This document shows positions 31,867-39,242 of a stretch of DNA of 63,195 bases, piece after piece. The stretch comes from a bacterium HR11. Its GTDB lineage: Bacteria; Acidobacteriota; HRBIN11. Location of the stretch: assembly GCA_002898535.1 (NCBI GenBank), contig BEHN01000018.1, forward strand, positions 1 through 63,195, written 5' to 3'. Position 1 is the stretch's first letter. Each line of letters begins with the position of its first letter. A program made the position numbers and the translations under genes. Under the pieces are notes generated by a model. That model was not told the DNA's origin, did not search any database, and saw nothing but the letters and a program-made list of their open reading frames with translations.

Positions 31867-33885
31867 ATGGTCCTTCGGACCGATGAATGGATCCACCACC
31901 GGCTGGCCCGGACATGGCCCGTCTTTTTCCAGCGCTTCGGCCGTCTTCGACCCATCCAGCGGAGGGTCATCCCCTTTGTCCTGGAGGGCCGGTCCCTGGT
32001 CGTCATGGCCCCGGCGGCCGCCGGCAAGACGGAGGCCGTCTTTGCCCCCCTCCTGGAGCTGTGCGTGACCGAGACGTGGCCCTCCCCGGCCATCCTGTAT
32101 GTGGCCCCGACCCGAGCCCTCGTCAATGACATGTACCGTCGGTTGGAACCCCTGCCGACCTGGCTCCGGGTCTCCGTCGGGCGCCGCACCGAGGACTACC
32201 GGGAAGTCTCGGGTACCCGATGGCCGACGGTCGTCCTGACGACACCCGAGTCTTTGGACTCCCTCCTGTGCCGGTTTCCCCAGGCCTTGGCCTCTGTCCG
32301 AGCCTTGATCTTGGATGAGGTTCACCTGGTCCACGGGACGGACCGGGGCGACCAGCTCCGAGGCCTCGTCTATCGCCTTCGGCGCATCGTCGAGCGGACG
32401 ACCGGCCAGCGGCTTCGAGGCTACGTGCTGTCGGCGACTCTGGATGCCCCCCGTCGGATCGGGCGTCACTACCTGGGGGACGACTTCTTGGTCGTCCGGG
32501 ACCCTGCCCTCCGGGGCTTCGAGACCCCGACCTTCGAGGCCTGGACCGACGAACGCCAGGCCGCCGAGACGATCGTCCGATGGCTCCGAACCCATGACGT
32601 GCAAAAGGCCCTCGTGTTCGTCAATACGAAGCCGGCGGCGGAAAAGATGGGGACGGCCCTGAAACGGGCCTGGCCCTATCCCCAGCAGGTCCTGATCCAT
32701 CACGGCCGCCTGCCGCGTCGGTCCCGGCTGGACGTGGAGGCCGCCTTTCGGGCCGGTGAGACGGCCATCTGCGTGGCGACGACGACCCTGGAGCTGGGCA
32801 TCGACATCGGCGACATCGATGCCGTCGTCCTGGCAAGTCCCCCGCCGACCTTTGCCTCCTTTCTCCAACGCCTGGGCCGGAGCAATCGCCGGGCGGCCCT
32901 CATCCGGGCCCTGGCCTTTTACCGGGATGACGTCGAGCGGGCCCTCGTCGAGACCTTCTTTGCGATGGCTGAAAAGGGGCAGATGGAAACCCGGGCCTAC
33001 GCGCCCTCCCTGACGGCGGGCCTCCAACAGGTCCTCTCCTACGTCGTCCAGAAGCGGACCCCCGGATGTTCCCTGAAGGCTCTTCAGGAACTGGTTCACG
33101 GGATGGGCCTCCGGGCTGAGATGCTCGAGGCCTGGCTTCCACGGCTCCTCCAACGGGGTTGGCTGACCGTCTCGCAGGGCCTCTACTGGCCAGGTCCTCG
33201 ACTCATGGCGGCCTTTGAACGGGGGTGGCTCCACTCCCTGATCGGGGACGTCGCCGACGCGACGGCCACCGTCGTCGACAGCGAGGGCCACGTCGTCGCC
33301 GAAATCTTCTGGGACCCGGCCGTGCCACCGGGGTCGACCCTGACGATCGGGGGCCGGACATACCGGGTCGAGCAGGTCCGGGGCTCGACGGTCATCGTTC
33401 GACTTCAATGCGGAGCGTCCGATTCGGCGGCGGCCCCCTTTCCGGCGGCCCCGCCCGTGTACTGGAGTTATCGGGTCGGTTCCGAGCTCCGCCCCCGCCT
33501 CTGGCCGGGTCTGCCGCCCCACGTCGTGCCCGTCGTGCCGTCCGACGAGGGCTGGGTCGTCTTACATTGCTTTGGGTACGTACACGGCCGGATATGGAGT
33601 CATGCCGTCGCCCACGCCAATCACTGGCGGGTTCGCCACACCGACGCCGTTCAGACGGTCTTCGACGCCGGCGCCCTGTACGACGCCGTGTGGAACCCGC
33701 CGGCCGCATCGGTCCGGTGGGCTTTCCGCCAATGGCGGTCGGACTTGGAACGCCTGTGGGGCCCATCCCGGTTTTACCGGATGTTGAGCCCCTCGGAACG
33801 GCTCCGGCACCTGGCCCGATGCCTCCGATGGAAGGCCTTCGCCCGTTTTCTGGACGGCCTGGACTGGCAGGTCCTCCAAGGATAG
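31867..33885 (+). CDS. Lhr-like superfamily 2 DEAD/DEAH helicase
   Basis: The 672-residue protein carries both helicase lobes. Motif I is A-P-A-A-A-G-K-T-E, motif Ia A-P-T-R-A-L-V-N-D, motif II D-E-V-H, motif III S-A-T-L, then V-F-V-N-T-K, and motifs V and VI T-T-T-L-E-L-G-I-D-I-G and R-L-G-R-S-N-R-R. The order and the C-terminal winged-helix-like part resemble Lhr-type DNA-repair helicases, though the protein is shorter than full Lhr. The open frame extends upstream to overlap the xoxF stop, but those 86 codons are low-complexity, so I start at ATG 31867. Confidence 0.87.
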   Translation: MVLRTDEWIHHRLARTWPVFFQRFGRLRPIQRRVIPFVLEGRSLVVMAPAAAGKTEAVFAPLLELCVTETWPSPAILYVAPTRALVNDMYRRLEPLPTWLRVSVGRRTEDYREVSGTRWPTVVLTTPESLDSLLCRFPQALASVRALILDEVHLVHGTDRGDQLRGLVYRLRRIVERTTGQRLRGYVLSATLDAPRRIGRHYLGDDFLVVRDPALRGFETPTFEAWTDERQAAETIVRWLRTHDVQKALVFVNTKPAAEKMGTALKRAWPYPQQVLIHHGRLPRRSRLDVEAAFRAGETAICVATTTLELGIDIGDIDAVVLASPPPTFASFLQRLGRSNRRAALIRALAFYRDDVERALVETFFAMAEKGQMETRAYAPSLTAGLQQVLSYVVQKRTPGCSLKALQELVHGMGLRAEMLEAWLPRLLQRGWLTVSQGLYWPGPRLMAAFERGWLHSLIGDVADATATVVDSEGHVVAEIFWDPAVPPGSTLTIGGRTYRVEQVRGSTVIVRLQCGASDSAAAPFPAAPPVYWSYRVGSELRPRLWPGLPPHVVPVVPSDEGWVVLHCFGYVHGRIWSHAVAHANHWRVRHTDAVQTVFDAGALYDAVWNPPAASVRWAFRQWRSDLERLWGPSRFYRMLSPSERLRHLARCLRWKAFARFLDGLDWQVLQG

Positions 33886-34158
33886 CGGGACGGTTAGGCT
33901 CGGAAGAATCATGTCAGACCGGCCTTTTCCGTCGTCCGGGGAGCCCGGCCTTTCTCCTTGTCTCCATCCGCCGACTGTGTTTAGCCCGTTCGACACCGTG
34001 TCGATTTCTTTAAACACCCGGTCCTGGCCCGGCTGACGCCGGAGGCCTCTGTTTTTCACGCAGGATGAGCTTCTCCGGGGCAACGGCACGGACCTTGCTC
34101 ATGGGGCCGGGCCGGAAACGGACCCCGTTTCCGAGCTTCAATCCCGGAGAAGGCCACG

Positions 34159-34476
34159 ATGAAGCGATGGACCCACATGCGTTCCGCGGCCCTGTGGGGC
34201 CTGCTCTTGGGTCTGGCCGTCGTCCTGGGATACCTCTCGGCGCCCGCCGGGTGGGCCCAGACGCACACGCCGTCCACTGAGACGGCGCTCGTGAACATCA
34301 ACAAGGCCGGCGTGGAGGAGCTAACGAGCCTCCCCGGCATCGGACCCAAGATCGCCCAGCGCATCGTCGAGTACCGGACCCAGCATGGGCCCTTCAAACG
34401 AAAGGAGGAGCTCCTGAACGTGCAGGGCATCGGTCCTAAGAAGTTCGAGCGTCTCAAGGACCGGATCACCCTGTAG
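34159..34476 (+). CDS. comEA: ComEA-type helix-hairpin-helix protein
   Basis: The 105-residue exported protein has a membrane/signal segment (about 9-33) and a ComEA helix-hairpin-helix pair: V-N-I-N-K-A-G-V-E-E-L-T-S-L-P-G-I-G-P-K-I-A and L-L-N-V-Q-G-I-G-P-K-K-F-E-R-L. Such proteins bind double-stranded DNA at the cell surface or in the periplasm during uptake. No other competence gene is close. Confidence 0.92.
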   Translation: MKRWTHMRSAALWGLLLGLAVVLGYLSAPAGWAQTHTPSTETALVNINKAGVEELTSLPGIGPKIAQRIVEYRTQHGPFKRKEELLNVQGIGPKKFERLKDRITL

Positions 34477-34501
34477 CGATTCGGGGTTCCGACCGGACCG
34501 T

Positions 34502-34531
34502 CCGGAGGGACGGCCTGGCCGGTCCCTCCGG
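34502..34531 (+). terminator. Strong hairpin after comEA
   Basis: CCGGAGGGAC and GTCCCTCCGG form a perfect 10-bp stem 25 bp after the comEA stop, with an inner GGCC palindrome. Only a weak pyrimidine tract follows, so termination is likely but not certain. Confidence 0.5.
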
Positions 34532-34659
34532 CGGTCTTCTCGATTCCGTCTCGCCCTGTCCCTCTCCCCGTGGACTCATTCCACTTCACTTTTTGAAGGG
34601 AGGCAGAAAAGTTGACTCATGGGGCTTTCTGCTCCAGCTTGGGAGCATCCAAGCCCATC

Positions 34660-34832
34660 CAGGGCTCTATCGGCCGACCGGCCCATCGGCCCAAGGCCGT
34701 GGCTCGTCCCTTCGTTACTCGTCACTCCGTCACCCTGAAAAACCGTGCTTCCCGAGCGTTGGGAAAGGTTGTTCCGACGCCATTCTCACGGGCCGAACGG
34801 CTGTGATAGGTCTGGGGTCTATGGTCTGTGGT
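34660..34832. repeat. Mosaic element, right half (copy J) and heptamers
   Basis: The common core GGCCCATCGGCCCAAGGCCG and a TCACTCCGTCAC stretch lead into the right arm GAAAAACCGTGCTTCCCGAG ... GGGCCGAACGGCTGTG (ends 34805). A short GGTCTAT/GGTCTGT heptamer array then reaches the end of the next gene. Confidence 0.82.
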
Positions 34833-35195
34833 CTACGATCGATGGAACACGATCCATAGGCCGGCGGCGATGAGGAGGCCCCCGAACATCCGTTCCAAGA
34901 CGGTCCCTTGCAGAGAAATCGACAGGCGGGCACCCAGGTAGGCGCCCAGGAAGAGGCCCACGGCCAGCAGGACGGCATAGGAGACCCGGATGTAACCGTT
35001 GCGGTAGTACTGGAGAGCGCCCAGTAGCCCCACGGGCAAGAGCAATGCGGCCAGGGAAGTCCCGACGGCCTCGTGGGGCGAACACTTCAAGGCGTACATG
35101 AGCATCGGAACGATGAGGATCCCCCCGCCGATGCCGAACATCCCGGACAACAAACCGGCGGCCGTCCCGATGACCAAGACGACGATGTACTTCAC
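34833..35195 (-). CDS. TauE/SafE-family membrane protein, single-repeat form
   Basis: The 120-residue protein has four membrane segments and the family pattern G-L-L-S-G-M-F-G-I-G-G-G-I-L-I-V-P, H-E-A-V-G-T-S-L-A-A-L, F-L-G-A-Y-L-G-A-R-L. It covers one of the two repeats found in full-length (about 250-residue) TauE/SafE exporters of sulfite or sulfonates, so it would have to pair with itself. It starts with GTG after GGGAGGT. Short forms like this are known, so it is not necessarily broken. Confidence 0.87.
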   Translation of the reverse strand: MKYIVVLVIGTAAGLLSGMFGIGGGILIVPMLMYALKCSPHEAVGTSLAALLLPVGLLGALQYYRNGYIRVSYAVLLAVGLFLGAYLGARLSISLQGTVLERMFGGLLIAAGLWIVFHRS

Positions 35196-35319
35196 GGTCG
35201 GACCTCCCAGGACAGGGAGTGGACAGCGAGTGGCGAGTCGGGAATCCTACCATCCCCGTTCGCGATTCGCTACTATGCGCCATCCACTGTCAGCCGCGGA
35301 CTGCTTTGTTACGATTTAA

Positions 35320-35650
35320 CATAGCCGTTCGGGAGGTGAGAAGTGAGATGGAGAGCGGAAAGGGCACCTCCACGAAAGCACGATGTTTCAGGTATTCGGC
35401 AGATGGGCAGTTGGCAGATGGGCAGATGGGCAGGTCGGCAGATGGGCAGTCGGCAGGTCGGGCGACTGGTGCCTATCCCCGGGACACCGGCCGTCGTGCC
35501 GGTGGCTTCCGGAGAGAGCCCGCCGTCCTGCGGGCGTCATCTTCATGAACCGCCCGTCCTGGCCGGGTCATCCGGAGGAAGCTTGAAACATCGAGATGGC
35601 CGGGCCATCGTTTTCCCGGATGGGAGCCGCATTTCTCCCAACCGATTCCA
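35320..35650. repeat. Mosaic TIR element, copy B
   Basis: The left arm CATAGCCGTTCGGGAGGTGA is followed by a GCAGATGG array (35398-35465), palindromic modules (35485-35570) and the right arm GCTTGAAACATCGAGATGGC ... TTTCTCCCAACCGATT, whose outer end is cut off. It runs into a further element fragment at 35651-35800 with the core AAAGCCCTGGGGC. Confidence 0.85.
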
Positions 35651-35973
35651 TCGGCCGGAAAGCACGATTTTTCAAGCTCCGGCAGATGATAGGCCGTTCG
35701 GCAGTCGGGCAGATGGTCGAAAAAGCCCTGGGGCGTTCCTTGCCCCCAGGGCTCTATCGGCCGATTTGTCGACCTGCCCATCGGCCTTACGGCCCTATTG
35801 CCCTCCTGCAAAAGACCTGGACCTTGACCTGTCTCGGAAATGGTCCATACTTTTCTGATGGGTCCCTATTCGTTCAACCCTTTATCCCGGACGGACCGGG
35901 AAGACAAGCCCTGAAGGGCTGTGGAGCAAATACCTTACGACCTCGCTTCACGGACGGTGAGGGGAGGACGCCT
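35651..35973. repeat. Second element fragment and untranslated leader
   Basis: An arm-like stretch (GGAAAGCACGATTTTTCAAG), GCAG repeats and a short inverted repeat AGCCCTGGGGC/GCCCCCAGGGCT fill 35651-35800. The rest up to the gene at 35974 shows no gene or clear signal apart from GGGGAGG before its start. Confidence 0.55.
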
Positions 35974-36438
35974 ATGAATGCCCGCCCTACGGTCGAACTC
36001 CTCTTTGATTTTGGTCATCGGCAGTGGACCGGCCGTCTATTCCTCCCCGATACGGTCGGTGAGATCGTGACCCTGGAGGACGTCCTCACGCCTCTCAACG
36101 ACGACCGAGAGTTCTTGCCGGTCGCGACGGCCGACCCGCCCTTTGTCTGGATCGTCAACAAACAGGCGCTCTGCCGGGCCCGTTGGAGCTTTGACAGTAT
36201 CGCCGACTTGGAAAAACACACGCCCTGGGACCGTCGGGAGCGGGTCCGCATGGAGCTATATCCCGAGACGTCCCTGGCCGGTTACCTCGTCGTCGTTTAC
36301 CAGCGGGAGAGCTTTTCGCGGGTCCAGGATTTCCTGAACATGCCTCATCGTTTCGTCCCCGTCATCGATCAGAATCAACCGTGGGTCTGGTTCGTCAATA
36401 AGCGTCATGTCATACGCATCGGCCACGTGCACGATTAG
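35974..36438 (+). CDS. Unknown protein with internal duplication
   Basis: The 154-residue cytoplasmic protein starts MNARPTVELLFDFGHRQWTG. Two segments repeat: F-L-P-V-A-T-A-D-P-P-F-V-W-I-V-N-K-Q-A-L (about residues 45-64) and F-V-P-V-I-D-Q-N-Q-P-W-V-W-F-V-N-K-R-H-V (about 128-147). Each follows a D-x-L-x-x-P/M turn. This suggests a duplicated small beta domain. No signal peptide, membrane segment or catalytic motif is seen, and I do not recognise the family. GGGAGG precedes the ATG. Confidence 0.75.
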   Translation: MNARPTVELLFDFGHRQWTGRLFLPDTVGEIVTLEDVLTPLNDDREFLPVATADPPFVWIVNKQALCRARWSFDSIADLEKHTPWDRRERVRMELYPETSLAGYLVVVYQRESFSRVQDFLNMPHRFVPVIDQNQPWVWFVNKRHVIRIGHVHD

Positions 36439-36469
36439 AGGCAGGTGGGCAGATAGGCAAGGTTCTTAC

Positions 36470-36640
36470 CTTCGGACCCTGCATCGGCAAGGCTTCTGTC
36501 TTAGGCGCCGGGTGTGAGGTGCCTGTTCCTGAATCCTGCACACCGCGGCGCTTATCTGGCTTGGTAAGTACCCACGGGGGTTAGTGGGTGGGAAAGTTAA
36601 GGACCCTGCTCGGATCGAGAAGGAGTCACTCCAAGGGTTC
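36470..36640. other. Candidate structured RNA or leader region
   Basis: Unlike other gaps this stretch is not made of tandem repeats. GCGCCGGGTGTG (36505-36516) can pair with CACACCGCGGCGC (36539-36551), and ACCCAC (36570-36575) with GTGGGT (36584-36589). The segment GGACCCTGC occurs twice, near 36475 and at 36601. It precedes the TPR gene. I match it to no known RNA family. Confidence 0.3.
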
Positions 36641-36714
36641 CTCCTAATCCCTATTTTCCCGTCTGCCGACCTGCCCATTTGCCTATCTGCCGAATTGCCC
36701 AGAGGAAGGTGCGC

Positions 36715-37383
36715 ATGTCGACACGAGCCGCGTGGGCTTTGATCGTCGCCAGTTTGGCGTTCGGCTTTGTCCTTGGATGGGTCATCGCCGGGGGGCGTCA
36801 GCGAGTCGACCGTCCCTCCCCGGGTGAGATGAGCCAACAGATGGCACCGGGGATGGCCAATGCCCCGGGCCGAGGGGGGACTTCGCCGGGGATGCCGGAA
36901 TTGCCGCCGGACCATCCGCCGATTGACAAAGACTGGGCGCGCGACCCCGAGTGGCAGAAGGAACTCCAGACCCAGTTAAATCGCGTGCAACAAGACCCCA
37001 AAGACTGGCAGGCCTGGCGCCTCCTGGGCCGTCTGTACATGGTCGCCCAGCAGGTGGACAAAGCCCAAGAAGCCTATGGCAAAGTCCTGGAAATCCGGCC
37101 GGATGACCCGGACGTGTATGCCGAGGTCGGCCTGTTTTACTTGAACGGCGGTCGCTTTGAGGAGGCCGAGCGCATGGCCGACCGGGCCCTCCAGTTGGCG
37201 CCGGACCACGCCGATGCTCTTTTCCTGAAGGGGTCCGTCCTCGGGATGTACCGCAAAGACCGGGCCGCCGCCGCCCGGGTATGGGAACAGCTTCTCCAAA
37301 AGCACCCTCAGTACCCGATGGCCGACTTCGTCCGCCAGATGATCGAGCAGATGAAGCGCCCCGCGGAGCGGACTCCATCTTAA
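36715..37383 (+). CDS. Membrane-anchored TPR protein
   Basis: The 222-residue protein has one N-terminal membrane segment (about residues 6-26), a Gly/Pro/Met-rich linker and TPR repeats from about residue 75: D-W-Q-A-W-R-L-L-G-R-L-Y, A-Q-E-A-Y-G-K-V-L-E-I-R-P-D-D-P-D-V-Y-A, F-E-E-A-E-R-M-A-D-R-A-L. The layout resembles CcmH/NrfG-like assembly proteins but no cytochrome maturation genes adjoin it. Start at ATG 36715. Confidence 0.85.
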   Translation: MSTRAAWALIVASLAFGFVLGWVIAGGRQRVDRPSPGEMSQQMAPGMANAPGRGGTSPGMPELPPDHPPIDKDWARDPEWQKELQTQLNRVQQDPKDWQAWRLLGRLYMVAQQVDKAQEAYGKVLEIRPDDPDVYAEVGLFYLNGGRFEEAERMADRALQLAPDHADALFLKGSVLGMYRKDRAAAARVWEQLLQKHPQYPMADFVRQMIEQMKRPAERTPS

Positions 37384-37407
37384 CGACTCGACCCGGTCCC
37401 GAGCCCG

Positions 37408-37689
37408 ATGTGGAGCTGGCTCGCACGCGTCGTCCGTTGGCTGTTTTGGGTCCTCGTGGCGATCCTCGTGTGGCGGTGGATTCGTGAATGGGTGCGGTCG
37501 CCCCGGCAGGCCGCTCGGCGGGCTTCCCGGCCGCCCGATGTACTCGTCCAAGACCCCATGTGCGGGACGTACGTCCCCCTCTCTCGAGCCGTCCGGGCCG
37601 CCGGTCCGAAAGAAAGCCTCTACTTCTGTAGTCGTGAGTGCGCCGACCGCTATATTCGTCAGCAACACTCGGCCTCCCGAAATCCGTGA
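37408..37689 (+). CDS. Small membrane protein with YHS/TRASH-like metal site
   Basis: The 93-residue protein has one N-terminal membrane helix (about 8-24). A cytoplasmic tail follows with V-Q-D-P-M-C-G-T-Y-V-P and, about 20 residues on, Y-F-C-S-R-E-C-A-D-R-Y. The D-P-M-C-G plus F-C-S-x-x-C pattern is that of YHS-like or PP0621-like proteins thought to bind a metal ion. It starts 24 bp after the TPR gene and is probably co-transcribed. Confidence 0.83.
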   Translation: MWSWLARVVRWLFWVLVAILVWRWIREWVRSPRQAARRASRPPDVLVQDPMCGTYVPLSRAVRAAGPKESLYFCSRECADRYIRQQHSASRNP

Positions 37690-37747
37690 AGTCGGCCGGC
37701 CGACGAGCGCCGGGACGAACCGACACCCCTCATCGGTCAAGGGGGGA

Positions 37748-38008
37748 TCAGTCGTCCCTACCCGCTCCGGATCCGGAGGCGCCGGACTCCGATGGACCGG
37801 TGTCCGTCGATCGGCCTGAAGCAGTCTCCTTGCGGGCGTAGTCGGTGACGTACCAGCCGGTCCCCTTAAACTGTAGGCCCGGCGGGAACAAGACCTTCTC
37901 CAGGGGGCCCCCACACCGTTCACAGGTCGTCAGGGGCGGGTCGGAAAATCGTTGTAAGCGCTCGACTTCATGGCCACAGCTATCGCACCGGTACACGTAC
38001 AGCGGCAT
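37748..38008 (-). CDS. FmdB-type zinc ribbon protein
   Basis: The 86-residue protein starts MPLYVYRCDSCGHEVERLQR and contains C-E-R-C-G-G-P-L-E-K-V-L-F and F-K-G-T-G-W-Y-V-T-D-Y, the standard FmdB putative regulatory protein pattern, with a four-Cys zinc ribbon and a Ser/Gly-rich tail. The function is unknown despite the historical link to formamidase. AGGAGGT precedes the ATG. Confidence 0.93.
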   Translation of the reverse strand: MPLYVYRCDSCGHEVERLQRFSDPPLTTCERCGGPLEKVLFPPGLQFKGTGWYVTDYARKETASGRSTDTGPSESGASGSGAGRDD

Positions 38009-38074
38009 GGTCCTACCTCCTGGGCAGAAGGTTTGTTCAAGCTTCGTGCGACGTCACGTCGCCCCGCGATCCCC

Positions 38075-39100
38075 TCACTCCATCACGCCGTCTCTCTTCT
38101 CGGGCACCTCGAGGGCCCAGGGACGGGGGCGGTCGGCGTCCGCCGGGAGGGTCTCTGCTGACGGATAAGACCCCAGGGCCATCGGTAGGCCCAGCATGTT
38201 GAACAACATCCCCATCACGGACGCCACCAGGGAGACGATGAAGCCCTGCTCCGACAGCATCCCAAAGAAGGGCGCTACCTGAAAAAATACGGCCTCTCGA
38301 AGGCCCAGGCCCCAGAGACTGATGGGGACCAGGCTGGCGACCTGCACCAGCGGGACCAGTACGGCAAACCCGAGAAACGACGTCGGTACCCGGAAGGCCT
38401 GACCGATCAGCCAGTAGTATAGGACCACGTCCAGTTGAATGGCGATCGACCAGGCCAGGGCCCGGAGCATCGTGAGCCGGTCCCGTCGGTACGTCATGAG
38501 GGCATCGTGGACCGTCTGAAGTTTCCGGAACAGACGGTCCCACGGTGCATGGCGCCGCAGACGTTGCCCCAACTTGTAGACGGCCGCATAGCCGACGACG
38601 GGGAGCCCCACGGAGGCCACCGAAAGGAGAAAGACCGGCACGATGACAGGGCCAATGGCGGAAAAGAGGCCCAGGCCCAACAGCAGGAGCATGGCGACGA
38701 GACCCATCCATCGCTCGACGACGACGGTCGTCGCCGTGGCCCCCAGCCGCCGGGTCCACTGGCTGACCTGATGGATGCGGACGACATCGCCCCCGATGGC
38801 CGTCGGCAGGAACGTGTTGTAAAAGGCGCCTTTCATGAGCGCCCACAGGGCCGCCGACCAGGGGAGCGGAATCGCCACCGCCTGGAGCAGGAGCCGCCAC
38901 CGTACGACACTCAGGCCCATCCCGATAAAATGGGTCCCGAAGGCCAGGACCAGCCACACCGGTCGTCCCGCATGGGCGATGCTCCAGAAATGATGCCAGT
39001 CCGTCCGGTAAAACAGCCAGGTAATCAGGGCCGACGTGACCCCCAGGCGCAAGAAGAGCTTGCCGACTGCGCGCACCGGCCGCGAGGTCCTGGGTTTCAT
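38075..39100 (-). CDS. Lysylphosphatidylglycerol synthase TM-region / UPF0104 family membrane protein
   Basis: The 341-residue protein has about eight membrane segments with S-V-V-R-W-R-L-L-L-Q-A, G-A-F-Y-N-T-F-L-P-T-A-I-G-G-D-V-V-R (family hallmark), V-V-E-R-W-M-G-L, and P-I-S-L-W-G-L-G-L-R-E-A. It is probably a lipid or polyprenyl-glycolipid flippase-like protein. It is the second family member in the window and fits the family consensus better than the one at 25831. Confidence 0.88.
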   Translation of the reverse strand: MKPRTSRPVRAVGKLFLRLGVTSALITWLFYRTDWHHFWSIAHAGRPVWLVLAFGTHFIGMGLSVVRWRLLLQAVAIPLPWSAALWALMKGAFYNTFLPTAIGGDVVRIHQVSQWTRRLGATATTVVVERWMGLVAMLLLLGLGLFSAIGPVIVPVFLLSVASVGLPVVGYAAVYKLGQRLRRHAPWDRLFRKLQTVHDALMTYRRDRLTMLRALAWSIAIQLDVVLYYWLIGQAFRVPTSFLGFAVLVPLVQVASLVPISLWGLGLREAVFFQVAPFFGMLSEQGFIVSLVASVMGMLFNMLGLPMALGSYPSAETLPADADRPRPWALEVPEKRDGVME

Positions 39101-39242
39101 TCCCGAGCCACCCTCGAGGGTCTAAATGCCCCCCACGAAAGGAGCCATGACAGGGGCCACCGGGCTTGAATGGCCTGATCATAGCCCTTTCGGCTTGACC
39201 TGTCACCTGCCCGATGGCCCCCTCCCCCAAGGGAACAGGCTC

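Noticed and set aside
31786-33522. 578-codon minus-strand open frame
   Set aside because: It is the antisense of the Lhr-like helicase and lacks any family signature.
34833-35195. TauE-like gene as a truncated pseudogene
   Set aside because: It has its own ribosome-binding site, start and four complete membrane helices, and single-repeat forms of this family are known.
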